Assembly (NCBI RefSeq): GCF_003007735.2
Contig: NZ_PXNQ02000004.1
Location: 1 to 64,000 of the forward strand
Reading direction: 5' to 3'
Source: Paracoccus methylarcula
Lineage (GTDB): Bacteria; Pseudomonadota; Alphaproteobacteria; Rhodobacterales; Rhodobacteraceae
DNA length: 64,000 nt
In this document: positions 25,992 to 38,062 of the stretch, in pieces
Position numbering within the stretch: position 1 is the first letter of the stretch
Layout: each line of letters starts with the position of its first letter
Made by a program: the position numbers and the translations under genes
Notes under the pieces: model-generated
What the model was told of the DNA's origin: nothing
What the model saw: only the letters and a program-made list of their open reading frames with translations
Databases searched by the model: none

Positions 25992-26573
25992 ATGAGCAGG
26001 CTTCTGAAACTCGCGATCGTCGCGCTTGTCGCCTCATGCGGGGGCGGCAATTACAAGGCGCCGCGCAATCTCGACAATGCATGTGCAATCGTGGCCGAGC
26101 GCCCCGCCTATCTGCGCGCGATGAAGAAGGCCGAGCGGCGATGGGGCGTGCCCGTTCACGTGCAGATGGCGACGATACACCAGGAATCCAAGTTCATCGG
26201 CGACGCCCGAACACCTCATCGCTATTTGCTGGGGGTGATCCCGGTTGGCCGTCAAAGCAGCGCCTATGGCTATTCGCAGGCATTGGACGGAACCTGGGAG
26301 GAATATCAGCAGAAAACCGGGAACCGGCGGGCGCGGCGCAACGATATCGACGACGCGACCGATTTCATGGGCTGGTACATGGATGGCTCCACCAAGAGGC
26401 TGGGTATCTCGAAATGGGATGCGACCTCGCAATACCTTGCCTATCACGAGGGGCGCGGCGGCTTTGCCCGCGGCTCCTACAGGTCGAAATCATGGTTGAT
26501 GGGTGTGGCGAACAAGGTGGGCGGCCGGGCGCAGACCTATCGCGCGCAATTGTCCTCTTGCGGACGGGGGTGA
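25992..26573 (+). CDS. Lipoprotein with lysozyme-like (SLT) domain
   Basis: The 193-residue product begins with a lipoprotein signal (MSRLLKLAIVALVASC, Cys16 the lipidation site). The remainder resembles a lytic transglycosylase domain: ATIHQESKF supplies the candidate catalytic Glu, followed by AYGYSQALDGTWEEYQ and YLAYHEGRGGFARGSY, matching goose-type/SLT folds. It would cleave peptidoglycan from the outer-membrane inner leaflet. The ATG 25992 follows GAGGGCAGTG. It stands alone, convergent with thiQ. Confidence 0.8.
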   Translation: MSRLLKLAIVALVASCGGGNYKAPRNLDNACAIVAERPAYLRAMKKAERRWGVPVHVQMATIHQESKFIGDARTPHRYLLGVIPVGRQSSAYGYSQALDGTWEEYQQKTGNRRARRNDIDDATDFMGWYMDGSTKRLGISKWDATSQYLAYHEGRGGFARGSYRSKSWLMGVANKVGGRAQTYRAQLSSCGRG

Positions 26574-26605
26574 CCGCCGTTGGTCCTGCGGCCCGTTGTT
26601 CCGAC

Positions 26606-26649
26606 GCATTTCCGGGTGCAAAACCGGCATCCGCTTTTGCCGGAAATGC
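26606..26649. terminator. Bidirectional hairpin between the lipoprotein gene and thiQ
   Basis: GCATTTCCG (26606-26614) pairs with CGGAAATGC (26641-26649), and nested GCAAAA (26618-26623) pairs with TTTTGC (26635-26640), giving a 15-bp interrupted stem around an 11-base loop. It sits between two convergent genes, the usual place for a shared terminator. Its TTTCCGG...CCGGAAA form recalls repetitive palindromes of alphaproteobacteria. Confidence 0.55.
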
Positions 26650-26660
26650 CTTGAGCCGGC

Positions 26661-27352
26661 TTACCCCAGATAGGCGCGCAAGCCCGGCGGCGGATTATCG
26701 AGCAGTTCCCCCGTCGGTGTTGGCGCATGGGCGATCCCTTCTTCGATCAGGATCGTCTGCGGAGCGAAGCTGCGGGCGTCTTCGGGATCATGCGTGACCA
26801 TCAGCACCGTCGCCTGCGTCTCACCGGCGATGCGGGCCACCAGTTCCAGCATTTCCGCCTTGAGCGCCGGGCCAAGGGCCGCGAATGGCTCGTCCAGCAG
26901 CAGCAGCGGGCGGGCGCGCAGCAAGACGCGGGCCAGCGCGACGCGGCTTTGCTGGCCGCCTGACAGGCTGGCGGGACGGCGCGTTTCCATGCCCGCCAGT
27001 CCGACCTCTTCCAATGCCAGCGACAGGCGGGTCCGTTGATCGGAGCTCAGCCGCAGATCCGGGCGCAGTCCAAGGCCGACATTCTGCGCGACGCTCAGAT
27101 GCGGAAACAGGTTCTGGTCCTGGAACAGGAAGGAGACCGGGCGCGGCCGGGGGGCAGGGCGGTGATGTCGCTTCCGTCCCAGAGGATCCGCCCCCGGTCC
27201 GGTGTCAGAAAGCCGCCGATCAGCGACAGGAGCGTCGATTTGCCCGAACCGGAGGCCCCGATTACCGCCATGCGCGAGGCGGGCGGGACCGACAGATCGG
27301 CTTGCAGGGTGAACTCGCCGAGGGTGACGGCGATATCCTGGAACTCAAGCAA
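26661..27352 (-). pseudogene. thiQ: ThiQ, thiamine/TPP ABC transporter ATPase, frameshifted
   Basis: The N-terminal part (from 27352) has Walker A GASGSGKST and GGFLTPDRG...WDGSDITALPPGR. The C-terminal part (to 26661) has LSGGQQSR, Walker B LLLLDEPFAALG and VTHDPEDA. They are in different frames: after PPGR the family continuation RPVSFLFQDQNLFPHLS appears one frame over. One missing C near 27150 (CGCCGC read as CGCGC) explains it. Total span equals 230 codons, the normal ThiQ size. The start overlaps the thiP stop. Error or recent mutation is likely, since all motifs are intact. Confidence 0.85.
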
Positions 27353-28889
27353 GGCGGCCTCCCCGGTCGAACAGCCAGAACAGCGCGAAACTGATCGCCA
27401 TCAGCAGCACTGCGCAGGCCGAGGCATCGGCCATGCGATAGGAATTCATCAACTGATAGAGCTTCAGCGGCAAGGTCGGCTGATCGGTTGCGAAAAGGGT
27501 GATGACGCCCAGATCTCCCATCGCCAGCGCCGCGGCCAGACCTCCGGCAAAGCCAAGGGGACGGGCGAGGCGCGGCAGGGTCAGGTAGCGTAGCCGGGCC
27601 AGCCCCTGCATCTCCAGCGAATCCGCGAGCCACCCGTAATCGCTGCGCAGGGTCCGGGCGGCAGGGATCAGTGCCCGCAAGCCGAAGGGCAGGGCCATGA
27701 TGGCATTGATCGCCACGGTGACCGGCAGCGCCATCGCATCGATCGAGAACCATCCGCGCAGCAGGATGAACAACCCGGTGCCCAGCACCAGCGGCGAGGC
27801 GATGATGGGCAACATTCCCGCCATCTCGATCCAATGCGCATTCGGGTTGCCGGTCCCGCGCGCTATGGCCAGTGCCAGGGTCAGGCCCAGCAGCAATGCC
27901 AGAAAGGCCGAGCAGATCGCCATCACCACCGAGCGCGCCGCGGCGGTCCAGACTTCGGTGGGTAGCAGGGGAATGCGCGGCAGGCCCGAGGCGGTGACCG
28001 ACAGGATCGGCCATAGCAGGAACGCTGTCGCCAGCAGGATCGCCAGCATATCCGTTCCCCGGCGCCAGCCCGGCGGTCCCTGTGGTCCTTGGGTTTCCTG
28101 CAACCCCGCGCCGAAAGCGGCGGGGATCGTGATCCAGCGGGCCAGCGTCATTGCCGCAAGGCTCAGCCCGATCTGCACCAGTCCCAGCATCGCCGCCCGG
28201 CCCAGGTCGAAATCGAAGCGGAAAGCCTGGTAAATGGCCAGTTCGACCGTGGTGGCCGATGGTCCGCCTCCGAGTGCGAGGGCGACGGTGAACGAGGTCA
28301 GGCAGACCAGGAACACCGCCAGCCATACCCCCGGCAGGACCGAGCGCAGCATCGGCCGCTCCAGGTGGCGAGAGATATCCGCCGGGGTGAAACCAAGGCT
28401 TTCCGCCAGGCGGAACCGCTCTGCCGGGATCGCCTGCCAGCCTTGCAGGATCAGCCGCACCGAAAGCGGCAGGTTGAAGAAGACATGGGCAAGGATGACC
28501 CCCTGCCAGCCATAGATGCTGATCTCGGGCAAGCCAAGGAACCGCAGCCCGTCATTGATCGCGCCATTGCGTCCAAAGACCGAGATCAGCCCCATGATCG
28601 CCACGATCACCGGCAGGATGAAGGGCGCGCCCAGCAACGTGACCAATGCCGCTCTTCCGGGAAAGCGCCGTCTTGCCAGCGCGCGCGCGACCGGAATCGC
28701 CAGCAATGCGGACAGGGCGGCGGATACAACCGCCTGCCAGAGGGTGAACCGGACTGCCCGCCAGTCCCACAGGCCCAGCCCCGACAATCCGCGCGCCTGC
28801 CACGCCACAGCCGCCAGCGTGCCGAGGATCAGCATGGCAAGCAGCGAGGCAATCAATATGCCAGCGGGATCGCGCCGGATTACATGCAT
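27345..28889 (-). CDS. thiP: ThiP, thiamine/TPP ABC transporter permease
   Basis: A 514-residue permease made of two fused halves, each with about six membrane segments and an EAA-type loop (ERFRLAESLGFTP in the first half, LRSDYGWLADSLEMQG in the second). This FbpB-like duplication is typical of ThiP. It lies between thiB and thiQ, overlaps thiQ by 8 bases, and is controlled by the TPP riboswitch upstream of thiB. Confidence 0.92.
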   Translation of the reverse strand: MHVIRRDPAGILIASLLAMLILGTLAAVAWQARGLSGLGLWDWRAVRFTLWQAVVSAALSALLAIPVARALARRRFPGRAALVTLLGAPFILPVIVAIMGLISVFGRNGAINDGLRFLGLPEISIYGWQGVILAHVFFNLPLSVRLILQGWQAIPAERFRLAESLGFTPADISRHLERPMLRSVLPGVWLAVFLVCLTSFTVALALGGGPSATTVELAIYQAFRFDFDLGRAAMLGLVQIGLSLAAMTLARWITIPAAFGAGLQETQGPQGPPGWRRGTDMLAILLATAFLLWPILSVTASGLPRIPLLPTEVWTAAARSVVMAICSAFLALLLGLTLALAIARGTGNPNAHWIEMAGMLPIIASPLVLGTGLFILLRGWFSIDAMALPVTVAINAIMALPFGLRALIPAARTLRSDYGWLADSLEMQGLARLRYLTLPRLARPLGFAGGLAAALAMGDLGVITLFATDQPTLPLKLYQLMNSYRMADASACAVLLMAISFALFWLFDRGGRLA

Positions 28890-28938
28890 TGCCCGCGTTC
28901 TTTCCGCGCGGCTCTGACGCGAACGGGCCAGGCCATGA

Positions 28939-29922
28939 TTATTGCGAGAACGCCCGCAGCCATTCGTCCAGCGCCGGCTTGCGAAGGGCTTCAGCCTCGT
29001 CCTCGCTGTAGAACAGCGTCTTTTCGGGGCGAGGCAGATCGCGCATGACCTCGGGCCATTCTTCCCGTGGCAGCTTGGCGGGCATCGACCAGTTGGCCAG
29101 CGGGATGATGCGCTGAAACTCGGGCGTCAGGATCCAGTCCATGAATTCCTGCGCCAGTTCCGGCTGATCGGTAGATTTCACCTGCGCGGCCAGCTCGGCC
29201 ATGAAGTAATGCCCTTCGGGAAAGATCGCCGCGTGCTTGGTCATGTCGTCCTCGGCCTCGATGTGATAGGCCGGAGAAGTCGTGTAGGACAGCACCATGT
29301 CCGCCTCTCCATCGGTGAACATGCCATAGGATTCCGACCAGCCCTTGGTCACGGTCAGCACCTTGGGGGCCAGCTTGGCCCAGGCCTCGGGCGCATCCTC
29401 GCCATAGACCGACTTGACCCACAAGAGCAGGGCAAGGCCGGAAATCGAGGCACGCGGGTCCTGGATGACGATCTTCAGATCGTCTGGCGCGTCCAGCAAT
29501 TCGTCGAAGCTGGCGGGCGGGTTTTCCAGCCGTGTCTCGTCATAGATGAAGGCCGTCTCGCCCCAGTTATAGGGCAGGAAGATCTCGTCGCTCCATTCCA
29601 CCGGCAGCGACAGATCCGAAATATCCTGCCCATGCGGTGCAAACAGGCCCGAGGCGCGGGCGCGCGCCGTCACATCGGTGTTCAGGCCAAAGACGATATC
29701 GGCATCGGTGCCTTCGCCTTCCATCAGGATGCGGGGCAGGATGTCGCCGGTGACGAATTCCAGGTCGCAATCGCAGAACGCCTCGAAGCCTTCCTCGATC
29801 TTGGGGCCCGGCCCCCATTCGCTGGCGATGTAATCGCCGGCATAGACGGTCAACACGGGTTTGTCCTGTGCAAATGCCGGTGTGGCAGCCAGTAGCGCCG
29901 CGGCAATCATGCGGATTTTCAT
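28939..29922 (-). CDS. thiB: ThiB, thiamine/TPP-binding periplasmic protein
   Basis: A 327-residue binding protein with signal MKIRMIAAALLAATPAFAQ, then LTVYAGDYIASEWGPGP. Further ThiB signatures are DIVFGLNTDVTARA, LPYNWGETAFIYDE, KIVIQDPRASISGLALLLWV and VLSYTTSPAYHIEAED. The ATG at 29922 is fixed by AGGAGG 8 bases upstream and by the signal peptide; the open frame further upstream covers the riboswitch and is not coding. It is the first gene of thiBPQ. Confidence 0.93.
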   Translation of the reverse strand: MKIRMIAAALLAATPAFAQDKPVLTVYAGDYIASEWGPGPKIEEGFEAFCDCDLEFVTGDILPRILMEGEGTDADIVFGLNTDVTARARASGLFAPHGQDISDLSLPVEWSDEIFLPYNWGETAFIYDETRLENPPASFDELLDAPDDLKIVIQDPRASISGLALLLWVKSVYGEDAPEAWAKLAPKVLTVTKGWSESYGMFTDGEADMVLSYTTSPAYHIEAEDDMTKHAAIFPEGHYFMAELAAQVKSTDQPELAQEFMDWILTPEFQRIIPLANWSMPAKLPREEWPEVMRDLPRPEKTLFYSEDEAEALRKPALDEWLRAFSQ

Positions 29923-29966
29923 CGCCGAGCCTCCTCTTTTGCGGTGTCGAAAGAAAGGGCAGCGAA

Positions 29967-30053
29967 ACCTTCCCTCCGCCGGGGTCAACCGGATCAGGTT
30001 CAACGGGTCCGCGATCACGCGTCTCAGCCCGAACGGGCCCCCCGAGGTATCCG
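29967..30053 (-). promoter_or_regulatory. TPP riboswitch (THI element) controlling thiBPQ
   Basis: On the minus strand the conserved THI-box parts are present in order: CTCGGGGGGCCC, GGGCTGAGA, a variable CGCGTGATCGCG stem, GACCCGTTGAACCTGATC, CGGTTGACCCCGGCGGAGGGA. The GCTGAGA and TTGAACCTGATC cores are exact. It ends about 35 bases before the AGGAGG of thiB. No terminator with a T-run is obvious, so control at translation initiation is more likely. Confidence 0.95.
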
Positions 30054-30155
30054 CGCAGCATAGTATGCCCGCCGTGCTTCGCAAGGTGAAAGCGTGGTTT
30101 CCAATGCCCGCGCAGAGGACTAGAAACATCGCCACGAGGGAAGAGAAGGACCGGC

Positions 30156-32792
30156 ATGAGCGATCAGCCCACCCCGATGATGGCCCAATACCTGGCGATC
30201 CGAGATGCGAATCCGGGCGCGCTCCTGTTCTATCGCATGGGCGATTTCTACGAGATGTTCTTCGAGGATGCCGTGCAGGCTGCCGCCGCGCTCGACATTG
30301 CCCTGACCAAGCGCGGCACCCATCAGGGAGAGCCAATCCCGATGTGCGGCGTGCCGGTCCATGCCGCCGAAAGCTATCTGCTGACGCTGATCCGCAAGGG
30401 CTTTCGCGTTGCCATCGCCGAGCAGATGGAGGACCCGGCAGAGGCCAAGAAGCGTGGCAGCAAATCGGTTGTTGCGCGGGATGTCGTGCGGCTGGTCACG
30501 CCGGGCACGCTGACCGAGGAATCGTTGCTGGAAGCCCGGAGGCACAATTTCCTCGCGGCCTTCACGCAGGTTCGCGAAGAGGCGGCCCTGGCATGGGTCG
30601 ATATCTCGACCGGCGCGTTCCAGGTGATGGAATGTCCCCTGCCACGGCTTGCGCCGGAACTCGCGCGGCTGGCGCCGCGTGAATTGCTGGCGGCCGACGG
30701 GGCCGGGCTGGAGGAACTGGCCATCGAGGCGGGGGCAGCGCTGACCGATCTGCATGCGGGCGCCTTCGACAGCACCGCTGGCGCAAGGCGGCTTTGCGCG
30801 CTCTACGGGGTGGAAACGCTGGACGGGTTCGGCAATTTCACCCGCGCCGAACTGTCGGCCATGGGTGCGATCGTCGATTACCTTGAGATGACGCAGAAGG
30901 GCAAGCTGCCGCTGCTGCGGCCTCCGGTCCGGGAACGGGCGGGCGGGGCGATGCAGATCGACGCCGCGACAAGGCGGAATCTTGAACTGACGCAGGCGCT
31001 GTCAGGAGGGCGCGAGGGGTCGCTTCTGGCCGCCATCGATCGCACCGTGACTGCTGCCGGAGGGCGTTTGCTGGAGCGACGTATCAGCGCTCCGTCCCGC
31101 GATTTGGCGTTGATCCATGCGCGGCAGGATGCGGTGGCGCAGCTTGTCGATGATGCCCGCCTTTCCGCCGATCTGCGCGAGGCCCTGGCGCGGGTGCCCG
31201 ATATGGACCGGGCGCTGTCGCGGCTGGCGCTGGAACGGGGCGGGCCGCGCGATCTGGCCGCGATCCGGGCCGGGCTCACGCAAGGGGCGGCGATTGCCGG
31301 GCGTTTGCCAGAAGATGCAGCAGCGGTGCTGCGCGATACCGCCCGCGACTTGACCGGCCATGACGAGTTGATCGACCTCCTGGACGATGCGCTGGTGGCC
31401 GAACCGCCCCTGCTGGCCCGCGATGGCGGCTTTGTCGCGCCCGGTTACGACGAGGATCTGGACCAGACCCGCAAGCTGCGCGACGAAGGGCGCGGCGTGA
31501 TCGCCTCGATGCAGGCCGATTATGCCGCGAAGGCCGGGGTTCAAAGCCTGAAGATCAAGCATAACAACGTGCTGGGCTATTTCATCGAAACCACGGCGAC
31601 CCATGCCGAGAAGATGATGAAACCGCCCTTGTCGGAGACCTTCATCCACCGCCAGACCACTGCGAACCAGATCCGCTTTACCACCGTCGAGCTGTCGGAA
31701 CTGGAAACCCGCATCCTCAACGCCCGCGACCGCGCGCTGGAGATCGAGCGCGAGATTTTCGCCCGCCTGCGCTCTGCCGTGCTGGACCGGGCGGCGCAGA
31801 TCGGACAGGCCGCCCGCGCGCTGGCCGAGATTGATCTTGCCGGTGCATTCGCCGATATCGCGGCGGGCGAGGGTTGGACCCGTCCCCGCGTCGATGACAG
31901 CCGCGCCTTCGTGGTCGAGGGCGGGCGGCATCCGGTGGTCGAAAGGGCGCTGAAGCGGCAATCTGAAAGCTTTGTCGCCAATGACTGCGAATTGACGGCG
32001 GGCGAGACCCCGGCGATCTGGCTGCTGACCGGGCCGAACATGGCCGGGAAATCGACCTTCCTGCGGCAGAACGCGTTGATCGCGGTGCTGGCGCAGGCAG
32101 GCAGCTTCGTGCCCGCCCGGCAGACCCATATCGGCATGGTCAGCCAATTGTTCAGCCGTGTGGGCGCCGCTGACGATCTGGCGCGGGGACGTTCGACCTT
32201 CATGGTCGAGATGGTCGAGACGGCGGCGATCCTGAACCAGGCTGATGATCATGCGCTTGTCATCCTTGACGAAATCGGGCGCGGGACGGCGACATGGGAC
32301 GGGCTGTCCATCGCATGGGCGGTGATGGAGCATCTGCACGAGGTGAACCGTTGCCGCGCGCTGTTTGCCACCCATTATCACGAGATGACCGCCCTGACCG
32401 CGAAGCTGGACGGGGTCGAGAACGCGACCGTCGCGGTCCGTGAATGGGAGGGAGACGTGATCTTCCTGCACGAGGTTCGCAAGGGTGCCGCCGATCGCAG
32501 CTATGGTGTGCAGGTGGCGCGTCTGGCCGGATTGCCCGCGAGTGTCGTGGAACGCGCGCGCGAGGTGCTGGACGCGCTGGAATCGGGTGAACGCGAAGGC
32601 GCGGCACGTCCGGCCGCACTGATCGACGATCTGCCATTGTTCCGTGCCGCGCCTCCGGCTCCGGTATCTGTTAAGGTCAGGGAATCGCCGCTGGACGGGC
32701 GGCTGAAGGATGTGCATCCCGACAGCCTGTCACCACGCGATGCGCTGGACCTGATCTATGAACTCAAGGCCCTGACCGGAGATTTGCCATGA
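30156..32792 (+). CDS. mutS: DNA mismatch repair protein MutS
   Basis: MutS recognises mismatches as a dimer and starts repair with MutL. The mismatch-reading FYE motif is at F31-Y32-E33, followed by the connector, lever and clamp domains. The ATPase has Walker [10 protein letters not shown] near residue 626, the ST..VEM segment, Walker [12 protein letters not shown] and ATHYHEMT. At 878 residues it is full length, with a short C-terminal tail ending in the dimer/tetramer region. AAGAGAAGGA precedes the ATG. The stop overlaps the aroC start (ATGA). Confidence 0.97.
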   Translation: MSDQPTPMMAQYLAIRDANPGALLFYRMGDFYEMFFEDAVQAAAALDIALTKRGTHQGEPIPMCGVPVHAAESYLLTLIRKGFRVAIAEQMEDPAEAKKRGSKSVVARDVVRLVTPGTLTEESLLEARRHNFLAAFTQVREEAALAWVDISTGAFQVMECPLPRLAPELARLAPRELLAADGAGLEELAIEAGAALTDLHAGAFDSTAGARRLCALYGVETLDGFGNFTRAELSAMGAIVDYLEMTQKGKLPLLRPPVRERAGGAMQIDAATRRNLELTQALSGGREGSLLAAIDRTVTAAGGRLLERRISAPSRDLALIHARQDAVAQLVDDARLSADLREALARVPDMDRALSRLALERGGPRDLAAIRAGLTQGAAIAGRLPEDAAAVLRDTARDLTGHDELIDLLDDALVAEPPLLARDGGFVAPGYDEDLDQTRKLRDEGRGVIASMQADYAAKAGVQSLKIKHNNVLGYFIETTATHAEKMMKPPLSETFIHRQTTANQIRFTTVELSELETRILNARDRALEIEREIFARLRSAVLDRAAQIGQAARALAEIDLAGAFADIAAGEGWTRPRVDDSRAFVVEGGRHPVVERALKRQSESFVANDCELTAGETPAIWLLTGPNMAGKSTFLRQNALIAVLAQAGSFVPARQTHIGMVSQLFSRVGAADDLARGRSTFMVEMVETAAILNQADDHALVILDEIGRGTATWDGLSIAWAVMEHLHEVNRCRALFATHYHEMTALTAKLDGVENATVAVREWEGDVIFLHEVRKGAADRSYGVQVARLAGLPASVVERAREVLDALESGEREGAARPAALIDDLPLFRAAPPAPVSVKVRESPLDGRLKDVHPDSLSPRDALDLIYELKALTGDLP

Positions 32793-33887
32793 GCTACAAC
32801 ACATTCGGCCGTGAATTCCGGTTCACCACCTGGGGCGAAAGCCATGGCCCGGCGCTTGGTGCGACGGTGGATGGCGTGCCTCCGGGTGTTCCCCTGGACG
32901 AGGATTTCATCCAGAAATTCCTGGATCGCCGGCGTCCCGGCACCTCGAAACACACCACGCAGCGCAGGAGGCCGATCAGGTTCGCATCCTCTCTGGCGTG
33001 TTCGAGGGGCGCACGACCGGCACCCCGATCCAGCTGATGATCGAAAATACAGACCAAAGGTCAAAGGATTACGGGGAAATCGCCAGCAGTTTCCGCCCCG
33101 GTCATGCCGATATCACCTATCACATGAAATACGGGTTGCGGGATTATCGCGGCGGCGGACGTTCCAGCGCGCGGGAAACGGCAGCGCGGGTTGCAGCCGG
33201 GGGCGTGGCGCAGGCGGTGCTGGCGCATCTGCTGCCGGGGCTGAAGATCACCGGTTACATGGTGCAGATGGGCGAGATGCGGCTGAACCGCGACAATTTC
33301 GACCCAAGCGCGATTCCCGATAACCCGTTCTTCCTGCCCGATGCCGCCGCAGTGACGGCATGGTCGGATTACCTTGACGGGGTGCGCAAGGATCAGAACA
33401 GCGTCGGCGCTGCGGTCGAAGTGCTGATCGAAGGTTGTCCGCCCGGCCTTGGCGCGCCGGTCTATGCCAAGCTGGACACAGATCTGGCTGCTGCGATGAT
33501 GTCGATCAACGCGGTGAAAGGCGTCGAGATCGGCGAGGGGATGGGCGCGGCCAGCCTGACCGGCACCGACAATGCGACGAGATCCGGATGGGCAATGACG
33601 GTCCGCTTTTCCTGTCGAACCATGCCGGCGGGATCCTTGGCGGGATATCGAGCGGGCAGGACATCGTGCTGCGTTTCTCGGTCAAGCCCACCAGTTCCAT
33701 CACCACGCCCCGCCGCACGATCAACCAGCGCGGCGAAGAGATCGAACTGATCACCAAGGGCCGCCACGATCCCTGCGTGGGTATCCGCGCCGTGCCGGTG
33801 GCCGAGGCGATGGCGGCCTGCGTCATCCTGGATCATCTGCTCATGGATCGGGCGCAAACGGGCGGGAACCGGGGCGAGATCGGCTGA
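32789..33887 (+). pseudogene. aroC: Chorismate synthase AroC, two frameshifts
   Basis: AroC converts 5-enolpyruvylshikimate-3-phosphate to chorismate using reduced FMN and is normally needed for aromatic amino acids. Three pieces in three frames cover the whole family: [20 protein letters not shown] to [14 protein letters not shown], then [20 protein letters not shown] to [13 protein letters not shown], then [15 protein letters not shown] to the end. Adding one C after 32965 (CGC CAG GAG) and one C after 33575 (AAT GCC GAC) restores 1101 bases, 366 residues. Both losses shorten a GCC. Two independent lesions in a core gene point to sequence error rather than true loss. Confidence 0.92.
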
Positions 33888-33944
33888 CCGCTTCTATCCC
33901 GTGCTTGCCGCTTGTTCAAATATATCGGGGGGTGCTGGTCGGGA

Positions 33945-34826
33945 TCATGCGTCCGGCTGATCCGACAGGAAAACCCGCACTTCGTCGCGCGAGGGGATGG
34001 CGTCGCCGGCCCCCGCCCGGGTCACTTTCAATGCCGCTGCAGCCGAGGCGAGGCGAAGCGCCTCGGGAACCGCATTGCCTCGGTCAAGCGCTGCGGCGAA
34101 ATAACCCGCGAACGTGTCCCCTGCGCCGGTCGTATCGATCGGATCAACGGGGAATGCCGGGTGGCGATGGACCTGCCCGGTTTTCAGGTCGCGATATTCG
34201 GCCCCCTCGGCGCCACGGGTGATCAGCAGGGCCTCGACCGGCAGTTCTCCGGCCATGGCGGCAAAGAGCTGCTCTGCCTCGCCCGCATTCATCGCAAGGA
34301 TGGAGACATGGGCCATGACCTCGCGCAGCGCGTCGAGATCGAACGGGGCCGCCGAATAGATCACCCTCGCACCGGCGGCGCGGGCGATCCGTGCGGCCTC
34401 GACCTGGCAATTGGTTTCGTTCTGGATCAGCAGCGTGTCTTCGCGGGTAATGTGCCGCAATGCCTTCTCCAGCATCGCGGCCTGCAATGCGCGATTCGCG
34501 CCCGGATTGATGATGATTGAATTCTCGGCCGTCGAATCCAGCAGGATGAGGGCATGGCCGGTCACATTGTCCGGCAGCCGCTGGATACTCCCGGTATCGA
34601 CGCCTGCGGCTTGGAGCCTCTGGATCACCCATTCGTCGCCCTCGCCCATCGCGCCAAGATGCCGCGTCACCGCCCCGGCCAAGGCGGCCGCGATGGATTG
34701 GTTCGCACCTTTTCCGCCCAATCCGACCGAGTAGCTGCTGGCGGCAAGCGTTTCGCCGGGAAGCGGCAGGTGCTCCATCCGGTAGACATGATCGATATTG
34801 ATCGAACCCAGATTCCAGATCGCCAT
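33945..34826 (-). CDS. rbsK: Ribokinase (PfkB family)
   Basis: This 293-residue sugar kinase has the PfkB signatures GGKGANQSIAAA near the N-terminus and DTTGAGDTFAGYF, with the catalytic Asp, near the C-terminus. The motif GSINIDHVY and the size fit ribokinase, which phosphorylates D-ribose at O5. No ribose transporter is nearby, so the substrate assignment is by family only. It is convergent with aroC and lies just beyond the fbc operon terminator. Confidence 0.82.
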   Translation of the reverse strand: MAIWNLGSINIDHVYRMEHLPLPGETLAASSYSVGLGGKGANQSIAAALAGAVTRHLGAMGEGDEWVIQRLQAAGVDTGSIQRLPDNVTGHALILLDSTAENSIIINPGANRALQAAMLEKALRHITREDTLLIQNETNCQVEAARIARAAGARVIYSAAPFDLDALREVMAHVSILAMNAGEAEQLFAAMAGELPVEALLITRGAEGAEYRDLKTGQVHRHPAFPVDPIDTTGAGDTFAGYFAAALDRGNAVPEALRLASAAAALKVTRAGAGDAIPSRDEVRVFLSDQPDA

Positions 34827-34883
34827 CAGCTTCTCTCCTTGCGCTTGTATGTGACCGGGGCTGCCCCGCCTTGTCCAGTAATG

Positions 34884-34910
34884 AAAAACGCGCCCCGCAA
34901 GGGGGCGCGT
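34884..34910 (-). terminator. Intrinsic terminator of the fbcFBC operon
   Basis: Perfect 9-bp stem ACGCGCCCC (34888-34896) and GGGGCGCGT (34902-34910) with loop GCAAG, followed on the minus strand by TTTTT (34884-34888). It lies 26 bases beyond the fbcC stop and is a textbook Rho-independent terminator. Confidence 0.9.
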
Positions 34911-34935
34911 CCGGTGCGTCTTGGGGATGGCTGGA

Positions 34936-36154
34936 TCAGGTATCCAGCTTCTTGCCCTTATGCGGTGCCCAGAGCCGCTTGTTGGTCAGGTATAGCAGCG
35001 CAGTCAGCACGATCAGGAACAGGACCGAGACGAGGCCGACCTGCTTGCGGTCCATCAGCTTGGGTTCGGCTGTCCACATCAGGAAGGCAGCCACGTCGGT
35101 GGCCATCTGATCGACCGTGGCCGGGGTGCCGTCCTCATAGGTGACCAGATCTTCCGAGAGCGGCGGCGGCATGCCGATACTGCCGGTCGAGAAGGCGGTA
35201 TTTTCATAGAGAACCGTTCCCGCTTGCTCGATTTCCTCGCCGGTATAGCCGGTCAGGATGGCGTGGATATATTCCGGACCGCCGATCCCGTTGAAAAACT
35301 GGCTGATGCCGGTGCCATAGGGACCGTGGAAACCCGCCCGGGCCTTGGCCATCAGGGACAGGTCCGGCCCCATACCGTCGCCAGTGACGGCGGGGAAATG
35401 GTCGGTCGGCAGGCGCGGACGCTCTTCGCCGGTTTCCTTGTCGATGATGGTCATGTTGGCGGCATAGGCACGGACCTGATCCTCGGGCAGGCCGGGGCCG
35501 CCTTCGTCATGCAGGGTGCGGATCGGGACGAATTTCATGCCGTGGCAAGCAGAGCAGACCTCGGTATAAACCTGAAGACCACGCTGAAGCTGGAACTGGT
35601 CATATTTGCCGAACGGTCCCTCGAAGCTGAAATCGATATCCTCGATATGACCGCCGCCATGTCCGCCGCCTTCGGCCTCGGCATGACCCTCATCGGCGCC
35701 CTCTGCGGCATGTTCGGCACTCTCGCCTTCTTCCGCTGCGGGCTCATCCGCAGTGGCGTCTTCAGCCGCCGGTTCTTCGGCGGCAGCTTCCGCTTCCCCG
35801 GCATCTGCTGCGGGTTCTTCTGCCGCTTCTTCCCTCTGCGGCAGGTTCTTCCGCTGCGGGCTCATCCGCAGTGGCGTCCTCGGCCTCCGGTTCTTCGGCC
35901 GTAGCCTCCGCTTCCCCGGCATCTGCTGCGGGTTCTTCGGTCGCTTCTTCCCCTGCGGCAGGTTCTTCCGCCGCAGGTTCATCTGCAGTGGCATTCTCTG
36001 CCGCCGGTTCTTCAGCGGTGGAGCCGTTTTCCGAAGCGGGTTGCTGCGCCTCGGTGGGCTGTTCGGTTGTATCGGCCTCTTGCGCCAGCGAATAGCCGGT
36101 CGCGAAGATGGTCAGGGCCGCAACAGCCGTGAGCGTCTTGGTTCTCAGGGTCAT
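34936..36154 (-). pseudogene. fbcC: Cytochrome c1 (FbcC) with Paracoccus-type acidic domain, frameshifted in the repeat
   Basis: Cytochrome c1 carries electrons from the Rieske protein to cytochrome c in complex III. The N-terminus has a signal ([25 protein letters not shown]), then a roughly 120-residue Ala/Glu/Pro segment, then the haem-binding CSACH, the [16 protein letters not shown] region and a C-terminal membrane anchor ([16 protein letters not shown]). The acidic segment contains a 39-residue unit twice in tandem. Unit 1 reads TTCCCCTGCGG on the plus strand while unit 2 reads TTCCCTCTGCGG, an extra T at 35835 that shifts the frame. Removing it gives 405 continuous residues. It follows fbcB by 12 bases. 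Confidence 0.9.
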
Positions 36155-36166
36155 TGATGGCTCTCC

Positions 36167-37501
<1,335 letters not shown>

Positions 37502-38062
37502 TCAGCCCAGCTTGATGGTGGTTTCGTCGACGAATTCGGCGACCGGGATATGCAGGTTCTGCGGCGCGGGACCTTTGCGGATGCGCCCTGCGGTGTCGTA
37601 ATGCGACCCGTGGCAGGGGCAGAACCAGCCGCCGAAATCGCCCGCTCCGTCACCGATCGGGACGCAGCCCAGATGGGTGCAGACGCCGATCATCACCAGC
37701 CATTCGCCGCTTTCGTCCAGCGAGCGGTTTTCGTCGGTCGCGGGCTCGTCCGGCTTGTTCTGGTTCTCGGCGCTCTGGTCGATCAGATCGCCCAGATCGA
37801 CGGCGCGTCCGGCCTCGATCTCTTCGGGGGTCCGGCGGCGGATGAACACGGGCTTGCCCAGCCATTTCACGGTAAGCTGGGTGCCGACATCGACGCCGCT
37901 GACATCGACCTGGATCGAGGACAGGGCCTGAACATCGGCCGAGGGGTTCATCTGGTTCACAAGCGTCCAGGCGGCGGCTCCGGCGGCCACCGTGCCTGCA
38001 CCCGCCGTGGCATAATAGAGGAAATCCCTCCGGGTGCCTACGTGGTCATCTGCGTGGGACAC
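37502..38062 (-). CDS. fbcF: Rieske iron-sulfur protein of the bc1 complex
   Basis: A 186-residue protein with an N-terminal twin-arginine-type region ([21 protein letters not shown]) that stays as a membrane anchor, then the [2Fe-2S] ligands CTHLGC and CPCHGSHYD. The cluster domain contacts cytochrome b at the Qo site and moves to cytochrome c1. First gene of fbcFBC. About 217 bases upstream separate it from radC; I see no strong promoter there. Confidence 0.97.
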   Translation of the reverse strand: MSHADDHVGTRRDFLYYATAGAGTVAAGAAAWTLVNQMNPSADVQALSSIQVDVSGVDVGTQLTVKWLGKPVFIRRRTPEEIEAGRAVDLGDLIDQSAENQNKPDEPATDENRSLDESGEWLVMIGVCTHLGCVPIGDGAGDFGGWFCPCHGSHYDTAGRIRKGPAPQNLHIPVAEFVDETTIKLG

